DNA of 64,000 nucleotides. Origin: Papilionanthe hookeriana x Papilionanthe teres. Lineage: Eukaryota; Streptophyta; Magnoliopsida; Asparagales; Orchidaceae. The notes under the pieces were generated by a model, which was not told where the DNA came from, did no database searches, and saw only the letters and a list, made by a program, of their open reading frames with translations. The position numbers and the translations under genes were made by a program. Positions 1-12,130 of this stretch are shown here, piece by piece. Within the stretch, counting starts at the first letter, position 1. Every line of letters begins with the position of its first letter. The stretch is taken from contig CM040422.1 of assembly GCA_022702705.1 (NCBI GenBank), forward strand, positions 41,873,270 through 41,937,269, written 5' to 3'.

Positions 1-367
1 GAAACCACGTTGAATTAAATTTTGAACACAGGGAGAGTACCACTCAAAAGGTAATTCCATTAATTCTGATGAAGTGACATCTTCGAATTGTACATGATTT
101 TCAGTTTTGGAGGAAGAAGCACCGCGGTAGAATTTGATTGGCTTTGTACCGTCGCTACATACCTCTTTGACCACCATACCCTCGATCTTGCTAGATCGGA
201 TCGGGGTTAGGGTCATAGTATGTACGTAGTGGTTAATCTTTTCGTACATTGATTTGTATTCTTCGTTCTTCTCATCTTCGAGAGAGATCTTGAATTGCGG
301 CTTCTTCCCGACTTATTGTCGCCGCTTCTTTTTTGATTTCTTTTTCTTCTTCGAACTATCTTCCGAA
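1..367 (-). pseudogene. Protease-RT linker and start of RT (copy L, cut by window)
   Basis: Continuation of the L polyprotein, matching 20214-20590 in copy R. It is rich in Lys/Arg/Glu, and toward base 1 includes the piece homologous to the VRSDGTKPIKFYRGASS segment of R. Its end is outside the window. Confidence 0.6.
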
Positions 368-1090
368 TCAATATTGATGGCTGGTTTCCTCCGTCCAACT
401 CGTCCTAACGTCTATACCACGACCTCGTCCCCGGCCTCGACCTCGGATGCGAGTTGTGGAGAAACCTTCACCATCTCGCCGTAAGGGAGTGGTGAGTGAC
501 TGTTGGACTAGAACTTCAGGTTCTTCGTCGTCCTGAACTTTTTTGGCTTTATTTGTTACGGTATCTCTGGAGAAGATTGTTTTCTTTGGCGGTGCATAAT
601 AAGCTGCATCTTCATGGATCCCAATCTCATGTACGGAGAATGGTTGTAAGTCGCCTTTGATGCACTGTTCCCCTCCATCGTAGTATTTGATGCACTGATG
701 CAGAGATGATGGTATCATCCTGTTTTCATGTATCCACGGCCGGCCCAGCAGAGCGTTGAAGGATGTCTCTGAATCAATTATGTGAAATTTTGCGGTTGTC
801 TTTGCTAAGTCACTGGTCTTCATTAGTAGCGTTATTGACCCGAGGGCTCTTTCTCCTTTCCGGTTGAATCCTCTTAATAACATTTTGTTCGCTTCGAGCT
901 CACGAGCATCAATTTCCAAGTATGCTAGCGTTCGAAGACTCATTATATCGATTGATGCTCCCGGATCCACCAATACTCCGGAGAGCGTAAACTTCCCAAT
1001 TGTAACCGAAATGTACAACGGTCGGTTGTGATCCGTCGTCCCAAGTAGTAGGTCACTCGTCCGTGAAGGTAACGCCTCGTCGTTCTTTTA
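368..1090 (-). pseudogene. Aspartic protease region, Tat type (copy L)
   Basis: Retropepsin-like protease that would cleave the Gag-Pol polyprotein. The active-site region reads VLVDPGASIDIMS (D-P-G-A-S, near 970). About 85 residues later come the conserved ALLGRPWIHENRMIPSSLHQ flap/end motif, then a long hydrophilic linker to RT. 1018-368 is one open frame. The frame upstream, which would carry the remaining N-terminus, is shifted. The single catalytic Asp is present, as expected for a homodimeric enzyme. Confidence 0.82.
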
Positions 1091-1238
1091 ACGAACAAAC
1101 CTCATCTAAAGAATCTCCACCATTCGAGCTAAGCAAATTTCTGGATCAAGTAAGGCCTCGATCGAGCTTCTCTCATCTCCTTTCGATAAGATGAGAGCAT
1201 CGTAAATGCTCGCTTGGCTGGTAGTTTCCTAAGATGGG

Positions 1239-3454
1239 CTAGCACGTTGTAGTCCACTTTATTTTCATGCGTCTCGGCTTCTTCTCGAATGGGTATTTCT
1301 TCGCTGGGGTTGGTTCTTCTTGAACAACCACCTGCTTTCCTTTGTCTTTCGGACCCATTCTTGGAGGTAGAACTCTTCCACTTCTTAAGTTGACTTCTGT
1401 AATTTCTTCTGAATCTAGTGTTGAGCTTGCTGGTGTCTCCTCCTGAATCGGAATGACAGGCTCTTCCGGATTATCTTCAGAATCTGAAGGCTCTAACTCT
1501 ATCGTGATCGGAGCTCCTCGAAACTCACGGATAGATTCGTTGCTTGTTGAACTCTCGTAGCCTCCTCGATGGATGTCTTCTTCGTTATTTTGATCGTCGA
1601 GATCGTGTATGATTTGAGAATTGTCGTTGGTATCGAAATCGATGTCCGGATTGTCGTTAGTTACGTAATCATTAGAAACAGTCAAAACGAAGCCAACGTC
1701 ATCACCCTTATCATTATATAGTCCCTCCGAAGTGAGCAGATAATCATACAAAATCAGAGGTTCGAGGGATTTCTCCCCCGAATCGAAACAACTATCCTAG
1801 GATAAGCAGCCCCTAGTCTAGCCTTAGGAGTCTCGGTCCTCTCTTCTTCGTCAATTTTCTTCTTCTCTTCAATCGTCTCCTGTTGAGGAGGTTCTTCTAT
1901 CGCAAGTGATAGTATCGGCTTAACAGGTCTCGAACTCTGAATCGAAGCTCGCACCGAGACGGTTCGGATGCTGTCTAAAATCTTTTTTGAAGACCTTGTC
2001 CAGGCGGTGGTCCATCCATCTTCAGTTGCATAGGGATCTATCGGAATGACGGGATTAGTTGAGATAACATTGACGGAACCTCCTTTCTGGGGTTCCTTCA
2101 TGTACTCTTTCGAGATCGTTATATTCCCTTTCCGAAGGTTGTCGTTGAGCCAACTTTTAAAGGTAATGCAATCTTCTATCTTATGCCCAAGCATCCGATG
2201 GTAGGGGCAAAAGTCGGGATCACCTTTCTTGTTGACTTCCTCCGGTCTTTTAGGCTCCGGCAGTCGGAAATCTGGAGTCTTCATCGACTACGGAACATTT
2301 TCGGCACTCGCTTCATTTTTGAATGGATATTCCTCGCTCGAAGCTCCCTCAATGTACGTTGCGGACGAGGCGGTTGTTCATACTCGTGGAGATGACCGAT
2401 AGCTGGGTCGAGGTTGTCGGTAATTCCGTTGTGGTTGCTCGCGGCCGTTCCGGTGGTATTTGCATCGGTTGCTTGCCTTTGTCAACTGCTGCAACGATCC
2501 CGGATTTCTTTTCGAAGGTCTTTACCGGCTTTTGCTTGTCCGTCTTGTCGGCGAAACTTAATTGCTTCGCCTCTTCTTGCAAGCTTCCGGCCTTGCTTAA
2601 CAACTTCTCGAAAGTCTTAATAGTGAATCCTTCGAGGAGAAGTGCTATCGGGCCGTGAATGCTTTTAAGTAAGATGCCGATCGCATGTTGTTCTTGTAGT
2701 TGTGGTTCACACTTCATGCTTAAGTTCCTCCATCGAAGTATGTAATCCACCAAAGTTTCGTTCGGCCTTTGTTTCTCTACCACCAAATCACCTATAAGTG
2801 ATGTGGTGCCGAGCTCCGGCGAATCGCTCGATGAAGAGGTTCTCTAGTTCGAGAACGTCTTCACCGAACCATTTGGCAATTCCGCATACCCGCCGAAGGC
2901 GATTCCCGACGGACCGCCGACGAACCGTCGGAAGAGTAATGCATCGCTCCCGCCGGCATTACAACAACCGGCACGAAAGTGTGCAACATGCCGTCGGGGT
3001 TCCTGGCTCCGTCGAAGGTCTTGAACGGAGGTGGTACGAAGCCTTTCGGGTATCGGACAACATCGAATTCTTCCGGTAAGCTCTACCCGTCCGAATGGAT
3101 GTCCCGCTCTTCGATTGTGCTAAGGCTTCTCGCACTCGTCGTTCCACCAAGTTCTTGATATCCTTTTCGTGGATCATACTTTGTGTTATATCCTTTTTCA
3201 GCTCGATCATCCCCATTAACGGATGTAATCTCCTTTCCTCCGTCTACAATGTGAATGACCTCCCGGGGTGTCTCTCTTTGTGGTTGTACTTCGACTCCGG
3301 AGAGTGGTCGAGCTACGGCCATCTCTTCCATCCTTTTCGCCATTTGAGCGATCGTGTCGTCTTTTTCCCGAAGCCGCCTTCTCATCGGCTCGGCTCCTCT
3401 CTTCGCGGCTGCAGGAGCAACTTGCGAAGCTCATGAAGCTCGTGTCTCAACCAT
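1239..3454 (-). pseudogene. gag: gag, Tat/Ogre type (copy L)
   Basis: Structural shell protein that packages the element RNA. The likely start is the ATG at 3454 (MVETRA..., a common gag start in the corresponding R copy). An N-terminal charged coiled-coil-like part (RRRLREKDDTIAQMAKRMEEM) is followed by a retrotransposon-gag domain at 2786-2349 (ETLVDYILRWRNLSMKCEPQ). A zinc-knuckle-like motif of form C-x2-H-x4-H-x4-C lies in 2284-1754 (CPYHRMLGHKIEDC). An acidic, Ser/Glu-rich tail (1751-1239) leads to the protease. The frame changes several times, so no full protein can be made as written. Confidence 0.8.
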
Positions 3455-3459
3455 GTTGA

Positions 3460-4834
3460 TTTTTGCATATTCGTCGTCCATGAATTCCGATGAATCAATC
3501 TCATCTCTGAACTTTTCTTCTCTTTCTTTTGCCAACCGTCGGATATCAGTTCTCAACTTTTCTATGGCATCTTCTAGCGGGGCTTTTGTGTGTCTTTGCG
3601 GTTGTCGTGCGATAGCTGCCGGGTCCCCTTTTCATGAGTCCCCTTTACCACAGTAGCACTTTCTTCAGATTCCAGCCTCCTGGCGAGACTTTCTTTCTCG
3701 GGCTGCTGTTTCAATCTCAACTGCCAAGTAGTGGGACGCCATACCATCCTTCTAGCGACGGAAGGTCTAGGACCGGATGGTCCGTCGACCAAATGTTGGA
3801 AGGTGGTATCCTCCCTAATCCGTAATCCCGAGACTACGACGAGCGGACTAGCCTTCATTCTTTTACTTGGCTTTTCCGTCATGACGGCGGGTTCTAATCG
3901 GGGCCCAAGACGGGATTTGACCGGCACCCGCCCTATCCTTCGTAGAATCTCCGATACGGGGCAGTTTTCCTTCTTTGCTAATTTTTCTACCAAAGTTTGC
4001 AGTCGAGTAAACGGCGTAGTTCTAGTCCTTTTCTTGCGGCTATCGTTGTAGTATGCGGGCTAAGGTAATGCGGCAGCAATCTTGCGAACATTCTCCTCAT
4101 CCTCTGCGGCGGAGAGGGGATGGAACCTGCTTCCTCCCAAGAGTGGTATGTAGTCAGGCAGTGGTGTATATTCTGGCAGCGGTGTATATTCAGGCAGCGG
4201 TGTATATTCAGGCAGTTCTGGAATTTCCTCTAGGAAAGCAATTTCAGCAGCTCTGGCTTCTCTAGCGATCCTTCTACTTCTATTTCTTCTTTGGGTCCTT
4301 GTCGATGACTGGAATCTTTGAACCGGATCCGATTTCGAAAACGAAGGTCTTACGAGAAGATCCGTACCCTCCACGGTAACGAGGTTTACCATAGTTCTGG
4401 ATTTCTTTCCCCTTTGATTTGGCGAAGTCGGGGTAGGTGCGTAAACAACTAGACCAGGTGGGGGTAGTAAGAACGCTCCTCCCGCGGACGGCAGTACTTC
4501 TCCTAGTCGGGATCCTTTGCAGTGGGAGGAAACTCTCGGGTCGACCTAAGGTCGAACTCAGCGCCGGCTCCTCGCCTTCGGATACCTTGTTCGTCGGTCG
4601 CAAAGAGGGAGATGTCGGTGACCTCGACATTCGTGTTTTCAAATCCTTGTCCGAATCGGATGATCCCATTGTCGGGCAGCTCATCCTTATAGACGGCGAA
4701 GTCCGATCCATCGGTGAAGGAGAAAATCGGCTCGGGGCTTCCATTTCCGCAGGTAGATTCTCGTTGTCGGTCCTCAAGTTATGCTTCTTTTCTTTAGGAC
4801 GAAAAGAAAGGAATTGAAAAGAGTCCGAACACAT
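3460..4834 (-). pseudogene. ORF1 upstream of gag, Ogre-type (copy L)
   Basis: Coding-like stretch between the leader and gag, starting at the ATG at 4834 (MCSDSFQF...) and broken into at least three frames (4834-4280, 4392-4060, 3993-3574). It is hydrophilic, rich in Arg, Ser, Pro and Glu, with no membrane segment. Around 4145-4210 it encodes a short tandem repeat of LPEYTP-like units (18 bases each, about four copies), shortened in copy R. An extra ORF before gag is characteristic of Ogre elements and its function is unknown. The gag start at 3454 follows directly. I recognise no enzymatic motif. Confidence 0.6.
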
Positions 4835-5250
4835 TCTTGTTCATGTATTTATAAGAAGGAATCATTTTGTTAAAAGAATCACTTATTAGAGGGTTTGTTT
4901 ATTTAGAACGGAATGTTCAAAGGTGTAGAGAAGGTAAGGAATCCGATTCGAGTTGGAAAGGAAAAGAGAGTCTTAAGCAAGACTTCTCGACTCGAAGGAT
5001 CATTCCTAAACTAACACCTATTGGGGGTCCACCCCACCTCAAAAATGAGGTAAAAGGATCTCGGAACCTCTCTGTTTAGGGGTGTCTAAGTAGTGGCTCC
5101 TAAATCCGAGAGAATGTTGGCTATACTTGTCCAAGGTAGAAATGAACATAGTATTCCAACGGAAAGAAGGGTAGTTTGATCCACTAAGGACATGGATGCA
5201 CTACCGATTTTTGAAAGCAGAATTATCTGATTATAATGGAGAGAGGAATT
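4835..5250 (-). other. Leader between PBS and ORF1 (copy L)
   Basis: Untranslated leader of about 420 bases. It holds an 18-base stretch (5014-5031) that is the perfect reverse complement of the PPT-side sequence at 12657-12674. Next to it is a small hairpin, ACCTCA-TTTT-TGAGGT on the minus strand at 5036-5051, resembling the one at the very start of the LTR. I see no convincing ORF. Confidence 0.6.
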
Positions 5251-5268
5251 TTCCCTAGCGGAGTCGCC
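5251..5268 (-). other. Primer binding site, tRNA-Arg type (copy L)
   Basis: On the minus strand this reads TGGCGACTCCGCTAGGGA, six bases inside the LTR end. It is complementary to the 3' end of the plant tRNA-Arg(ACG) type (CCCAGCGGAGTCGCCA), with one mismatch relative to copy R. tRNA-Arg priming is known for Ogre-type elements. Confidence 0.85.
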
Positions 5269-5484
5269 AGAAGTATGTCGACATATTTTTAGGTTGTGTG
5301 TTTTGAAAAAGGGGGTCGCCTAACAAAAATTTTGCGGCGAATTTTTAATTTAATTTAAATAAATAATTTGAAAAGTAGTATTTGATTTTAAAAATAATTT
5401 GAAGATTTTAAGATTTTAAGATATGAAATCAAACCGATCTCACATCCCAAATAGTTTATATAAACGAGCACCGCACCACAAACC

Positions 5485-5512
5485 GTGTATCTATCCCTAA
5501 GGATAGACACAC
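5485..5512 (-). promoter_or_regulatory. Hairpin in the LTR near its 3' end
   Basis: On the minus (sense) strand this forms a 12-bp stem, GUGUGUCUAUCC / GGAUAGAUACAC, with a four-base loop and one G-U pair. It lies about 210 bases before the LTR end, so in the R-U5 part of the RNA. The same hairpin is at 25679-25706 and, with sequence changes that keep pairing, at 63567-63594. Confidence 0.55.
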
Positions 5513-7370
5513 TGCTTGACGGTGGGGCTCGATTAAATAAACTAGAAGATTTGTGACATCCGTTTGGTCCGCGAACCAATTTTATAAGCCGACAAATTCC
5601 CCGCTTAATATGAAAGCATTAAACGGGGTTTATATTACTCAGGTTCTTTAAAATTCCCTATAAGGGCAAGCCCCTATAGTTAATTACATCTTAAGTGACG
5701 GGAATCACCTAAGAAAACTCTCGATAATAATCAATAATTCTGCTCTCAATAATTTCAAAGTTTGAGTTCTCAAAGGATTGAAGTTTGGAATTTCAATAGG
5801 GAATGGATCAAATTTGGAACATTTTGTTTTGAGAATCCAAAGGAAGAAAAGTAGGAGAAATCACAGATTCGAAGTGAACTTTGGTAATCTCCCGACTATC
5901 CTATTGTTTGGCTTGGATTTAGGAAAGTCCTAATATTTATTTAAATGTTTTGATCTTGCCAATTTTAATTAATTAGGACTTATATTTATATGATAGAATC
6001 ATACAAATAGCCTCGAAGATGTGAGGGTTTATGTCGTATCAGACGACTACCTCGGAATCCTAAGACCGGTTAGGGCTTAATTTGCAATCCAAATGCCTAA
6101 CGAAGAGTTGAGGGTTTATGTTGCACTAGGAAAACTACCTCAAAGTCCTATGGGTTTGTTATTTAATTCTAGGAAAGTTTTACTGAGGTAGACTCAGGTT
6201 TTGCTGATGACGATGGCCCTGCTGCCCACCATGCTCCGAGCTCCTTGTTGTTGCAGAGGTTCAGTTTTAGAAATCATAAATCAGGGGATGAGAAAAGTGT
6301 TTTGGTTTAGAGAAAATCTTAATTTCCAAGTGTTTTTTGTGTTTTAATTAAAACAAATCTTAAAGTTGATTATAACGACACCGGTTAAGATCCCACGCTC
6401 CATCCTTCCGCATCATTATTTTTATCGGATTCACTTAGTCCGTATGAATTTGCTAAACTCAACTGAATGAGTTCCACACTTTCATTTAGACCGTGGGAAA
6501 TCCCGTTAGCAACACGTAGGTTACATCATCCGAGGTATTCCCGATCATCCAATAGGACGTTTTAATTTAGTTGTAATTGTAGTTTTGTGTTCCGTTTGTG
6601 ATTAAATTTCGAGTTGTTTTATATTTTGAAATGTCGTGGCGGTGAATTTTATCTTGCAATGACTTTTAACTTAGTTTTGGTTTCGGTTTAGGGACTATCC
6701 TAAAGGTGTGGGTTTTCATGCAACGAGTTGTTTATCATGCAAGAAAAGTAAGTGCAATGCGAGTTAAGTAAATCGCAATAATGTAAATTGCAAGAAAGTA
6801 GATCGCAATAAAATAAAAGCGTACCCGGAGGGTCTTCCCGTCATCCCAAGCTGCACTTAAAACACAATTAGAATATTTAAGCAAGTTCCTAGGTAAAGCT
6901 AAGGGAAGGGTTATGGTTTTCTACCAAATTCCTAATCCTATAGCTAGTCATCTCCTATGACGTCTAGGTTCTTTGTGTTTTGGTTTAAGGACGATTTTCT
7001 TCATCAAAGAACAATTAAGTCCAATTGTTCTTATAAATGTCCTATCATATCGAGGAAGTGCTTAAGAATAATCTTAAACATCTTTTCAATATTTCTAGGA
7101 TTGTTTCGAGTCCAAATGGGTTTAATTATACAAATGAATTAATCGTCCGAGAATTCAAGTTTTGTTGTTATCTTACTCGATGAACTGGGACATTTGAATA
7201 TCCTATAAGTGAAGTAACATTTCATTTAATGTTCTCGTTTAGGAGTTATAATAACCAAAGCTTTCGAGGGTAAATTGGTATTCAAATGGTTTGTAATTTA
7301 GTTAATGGGTTTAAATTTGGAATAGTGTTCAAGTTGCTTTATATTTAATTTCTTTCTATTTTAGGTGATG

Positions 7371-7690
7371 TTATTTAATTCAATTTAATTTAATTTAATT
7401 TAATTTAATTGAGTTTTAATTTTTAATTTAATTTAATTTAATTCAATTTAGTTTGATTTGATGTTACATTAAATTAATTTGATTTGATTTAATTTTAATT
7501 TAATTTGATTTAATTTAATTTAATTTAATTTGTTTTTTTAATTTAATTTAATTTAATTTAATATTTAATTTAATTTTTAATTTAATTCAACTTTTAATTT
7601 CAATTTAATTTAATTTAATTTAATTTAATTTAATTTACTTAATTTAATTTAATTTTTAATTTAATTTTATCTTTAATTTAATTGAAATTT
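7371..7690. repeat. (TTTAA)n low-complexity tract, middle LTR
   Basis: Imperfect pentanucleotide array of TTTAA units, interrupted by short TTGAT and TTTTT blocks, inside the LTR. Confidence 0.9.
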
Positions 7691-9483
7691 TTTTAAAAGA
7701 GTTTAATAATTTAATTTTAGTTTAATGATTAAGTCTTTTAATATTTTGAATTTGAGTTATCATTTTAATTAAGAATTGAATATTAATGAGATAATTAATT
7801 TAGGGATTTTTAAATTAAAGAATAAATCTCTTCCTAATAATATCCCTATTTTAATAATTCCAATTTTATTATTCTTCCAAATTTAATCAATTATTTAATT
7901 AAAGTTTAATCATTTTAAATTGCTTAATGGGTTTCTACCCTTTAATTATTTAAATTTCAATCATCCAAATCAGATTAGGATCAAAGATTGTACTTGCTAA
8001 TTTTTTATTAAACCTAAAGTTTTAATTAAGGATTAAGATTTTTTAATTACCACTTTACCCTTTAAGCTTAATAATTTTATAACTCACTAAATTGAACTCA
8101 AATGAACTTGAAATTTTTATGTGACTTCACTCATATGTCAATAAAGACATGAGAGGAGAAAATGTGATTTTTCTGTATTTAATTTATTTATATAATTATT
8201 TTTGGTAGAAAATAGAGATTTCCAAGGAAAATTTAATAACATGACCAAGGGAAAGTTTCTGTCCTTAAGAAAATTAGGGGACATTCCTAATGACCAGAGG
8301 ACCACTTGGACCAATTTTGGTGATTTTTTGAATTATATTATTTTTATTATAATTATTTTAAGTTTTGGAGTGTTAATTAATTTAAAAATAAAATAAATGT
8401 TGAAAAAATGAATTTTATATTTTTTAAAAATCTCTCTGATATCAAGGAAATCAGAGAAGCAAATTCTGTAATTTTCTGATTTTTCTATGATTTATTATAA
8501 TTATTTTAGTGAAAATGCTAGAAAATACATTTTTTTTTATTTTAAAATTACCCTAGAGCTTTAAAATTCAATATCTCATAAAATATACCTAAGAAAAATA
8601 TGGGGTTTGTTCCTAAGTGTTTAAAATTTAAAATGTGACATTTTGGTGAATTTTATTATTTTTGTGATTTTTATTATTTTTTAATTATTAAAAATATTAA
8701 AATAATATTAAAAATCAACTTTTTTAGAAAATTGAAATTTTAATTTTCTTAGATTCCCCTAATATCAGAGAGGCTCCAAAACCAATTTGGTGAATTTTTA
8801 AAAAGTATTTTAAAAGTTATGAATTTTTAAAGTTTAAAATGACTTAATGGCTTAATCAACCCAATTAGTAGGGCTAACCAAGTCCAATTGACCTCAATTT
8901 TTTATGGTAGGTTCCTCTGATCCTAAAGGTCAGTGGAGAATTGATTTCCGGTTAATTTGATGTATGGTTAGCTCTAATTAATTAGAGACCTATTTTGAGT
9001 GTTTAAGCCAATTAGGGCTGTTTTAAATGAACTAACTCAAAACCTATTTTTCCTAGGGTCCTCTGGTCATAAGGAACATCACCAAATTTTTCTAGAATTT
9101 ATTTCACAACATGCTATTTATTGGAATTAAAATACTCAAAACAAGTAACATGAATTTGAAAAATCAATAACTTTTCATAGGGATGGCCTCTGACTTTGGA
9201 AAATTCAGGGAATGTTCCCAAATTCAGAGGCTTCAAAAGCCCTATGGTCTCATGTCATGGTGAATTGTATACATGCATGAAGAATTAAAAATATGCAGAG
9301 AGTAAATAAATCATAAAAAATAAATTACTTGATGAAATTAAATGATTTCTTTTCCACATTATTCTCCTCTGTTCACTGAGCAAGAGGGAATTTTTATTTT
9401 ATTTTTCTGATTTTTCTACACAAAGTTATGAATTTTTGAAGTTTAGGGAATTAAATAAATCAAAAAATACCCTAATTTTCTAT

Positions 9484-10740
9484 TTATCCACGCGGCACCG
9501 CGTCAACCTCGGTAGCTCCGAAACGCCGCGTGGCGCGCTCCCATTCGACGCCGCCACCTGACTCAGCGCTCCCGGGGCCCGCAGTATCGTTCCGTCTTCT
9601 GATCCAACGCGATCCTGGCCGTCCGTCCGCGCGTGTATTAAATGAACGACATCCGTTCATCGTCCCCAAGTGTCCTCACCCGAGAGCCGTCCACACTAAA
9701 TCCCTAATATCTCACTCGATACTCAATGGATTTTCATGTTCTTACGCTCTATGGATTCGTCTTGAAGAGACGAACACATCTATACGGCTATCATGCATTG
9801 AAATTAAAGCATTTGAAATGGAGAATCTCCGGAAGCTCGGGATGAAGAATTAGCTCATACCTTTGCTCGGAGAAGTGTGGCTTCGATCCGAGAGTTGTTG
9901 CACCTTCGATTGGATCCCGACGAAGCTCCGGATGAAATCTCCCGGTCCGGTGAATTGTCTCAGGTGTGATTTCGACCAAGCCCGATCACAAAGCTTGGAG
10001 GCCGGAGCAATTGGGTGGCCTCGGAGATGGGGCTTTTGCTCGGTGGACACCTTCCCTCGGTCCGGTGAAGGTGTAGAACCAATCAATTTGGGGATTGGCT
10101 CACCGTGGAGAAGTGTCCTGGTTTTGGGTGGAATTTCGGCTGAGAAATCGGATTTTATCGGTGGGGATTAGGGCAAATTGACACTGGGGATCAACTGCTC
10201 TGAGGGTGGAGAAGGGTTTGGAACAATTTTGGCAGAGTTTTGGCAAGGTTTGTTCAACTCTCTTCTCTTGGCCGTGAGGGGTGGAGTTTAAATAGGAGAG
10301 GGTGGAGGGCCTCCCAGGGAGAGTTAGGGCTTGGGATCAGCTGCTCTTGGCAAGAGAAGAACAGCTCCAATGGCCACCGGGGATGGGGCAGCTCACCAGG
10401 TGAGAATTCCAAGTTGGGCTCACATGTGAGCTCTCGGCCATGGTGTTTTCCGGCGGCTCAGTGGCGGCCGGCAAGGCATTGGTCACCATCTTGTTCGAGT
10501 GGGTCGTAGCTGGGGTTTGGTGCATTCAATCGAGGTTTGACATGTGTAAAGGGTTTGATTTAGATGGAATGGGGGAGGAGCTAATTTTGAGTCTAAATGG
10601 GTCAACCCACCCATTTGGGCTTGGTGTACCCCTCAAGGTGGCTTTGGATGCTCGTGGGGGATCAAAGGGATCAGCTGGTTTGGCATGGAGAAGTCTCCAT
10701 CCAAATATATTTGGATTAAATTTAAGTTTAGGTGAAACAT
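9484..10740. other. GC-rich block inside the middle LTR
   Basis: Sharp change from AT-rich flanks to a GC-rich, CpG-rich stretch starting CCACGCGGCACCGCG. Short ORFs are open on both strands but are not kept in frame between the two LTRs. On the minus strand a TATTTAAACTCC sequence near 10283-10296 could be a TATA-like core promoter of the LTR, but support is weak. It may be the promoter zone or a captured host fragment. Confidence 0.4.
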
Positions 10741-12130
10741 GATTAAGGCTAATGAGCTTTAGGGATTAAGGAAAGCCCTCCCTCTTCTTACCCAATATGG
10801 CATGGTGGAGTGTCCAAAGCTCTCATGGCTCACATGTGGCTCATGCATGGCTTCATGGCTCACCTTTGGCTCAGCAAAAAGTTTGGTCAATTTCATGAAA
10901 ATGGATTTTAGGAATTTTGGGTAATTTGATGGAAATTTGTATGAAACTTGATTTGGAATTATTTGATGATGAACTTAGGACTTAGGTAATGGCTTTAATT
11001 AAGTGGATGGCAAATGGAGATGTCATGTGGGCTTTAGGGTAGATTTTGGGCCTTTTGAAATGGTTTTAGATGGGCTTTTAAGATGGCTTAGGAAAGTGGG
11101 CTTTTGGATTTTAAAATGGATTTTGGGATGAAATTTTGTAAAGAGGTTGGGCTAAATAATTGTTGGGTTTAGCTCATGGATGTATCATGAGTGACTTGAA
11201 GCAAATTGGGAGTGATTTGGGTTTGAATTGGGTTGAATTTGGGCTCTTTTGGTGAATGGGCCAATATAGGTCCAAGTGGGCCAAGTTGGGCCAATGTTGG
11301 GCTAGGGTTGAAATTGATGTAAAATCAATGTTGAGAAATGTTTATGGGAGTGTTTCAAAGAGGTTTTACCTTTGGTTGGGCTTTGATTTTGGGGTTTGGG
11401 CCCATTTGGGTTAGGTTTGAGTTTAGGTCAAAATTCGGCCTTTTAGCTTTGGGTTGAATTTGAGTGGGGTTTGGGTCTAAATGTTGGGCAAATAATGTTA
11501 GTATTTTGTTTGTGGGAATGTTAAGGAAGATTTAGAAAAGGTTTGGGGTTAATTGGAGTTGAATTGGGTGAGTTTGGGTTAGGTTTGGGTCATGCGTCCA
11601 AATTGGGCTTTAAGGCCAAAAGTGAAATTAGATCCAAATGTCAATCGAATTGGACTTGGATTTGGTCTAGATTGGTGTTGGGAATGTTGAATTGAAGTTT
11701 AGAACTAAATTGGACCAGAATTTGGGTCAATTGGGTAGGTTTGGTTTGACATTGGGTTCACTTTGGGTTAAAATGGGTCAAATTGAGGGTTTTGACAAAA
11801 GTAGGGTAAATTGACAAAATTGGCCCATGGTGTAGTTGGACAAAATGAAATTGAGATTATTTGGGATTTTCTGGAATTTTCTAGGAATTTTCTGAATTTT
11901 TGGATTTTTTGGCCAAGAGGGGTATTTTGGGTATTTGGAGGGTATTGGGAGGTTTTCTTGGAATTTTTGGTATTTTTGGGTATGGATGATCAATTTGAGT
12001 AATGTGGAAATGTTTAAGATCAATTTTGAGGAATTTTTGGTGATTTAGGAAATTTTGAAAAATTTGGGTAATTTCAAGGGTTTTGGATAAAGTTAGTAGT
12101 GTAGGGTCCTGGGGGTCAAAAATCGAAAAT
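10741..12130. other. GGG-rich zone of the middle LTR
   Basis: The plus strand carries frequent TTGGG, TTTGGGTT and GGGCC strings at short spacing. The sense (minus) strand is correspondingly C-rich. The pattern is repeated at 30976-32330. No ORF is conserved. Confidence 0.5.

Noticed and set aside
5493..5508. Palindrome in the Tat LTR as a transcription terminator
   Set aside because: A bacterial-style terminator has no meaning here. The structure is better explained as an RNA hairpin of the element transcript.
8202..8396. Plus-strand ORF of 64 residues kept in both Tat LTRs (also 28434-28628)
   Set aside because: It lies antisense in an AT-rich part of the LTR and is kept only because the LTRs are near identical. 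The hydrophobic run comes from AT-rich sequence; no family is recognised.
9530..10742. ORFs in the GC-rich LTR block as a possible host gene
   Set aside because: The frames differ between the two LTRs and no protein family is recognisable. Kept only as a compositional feature.
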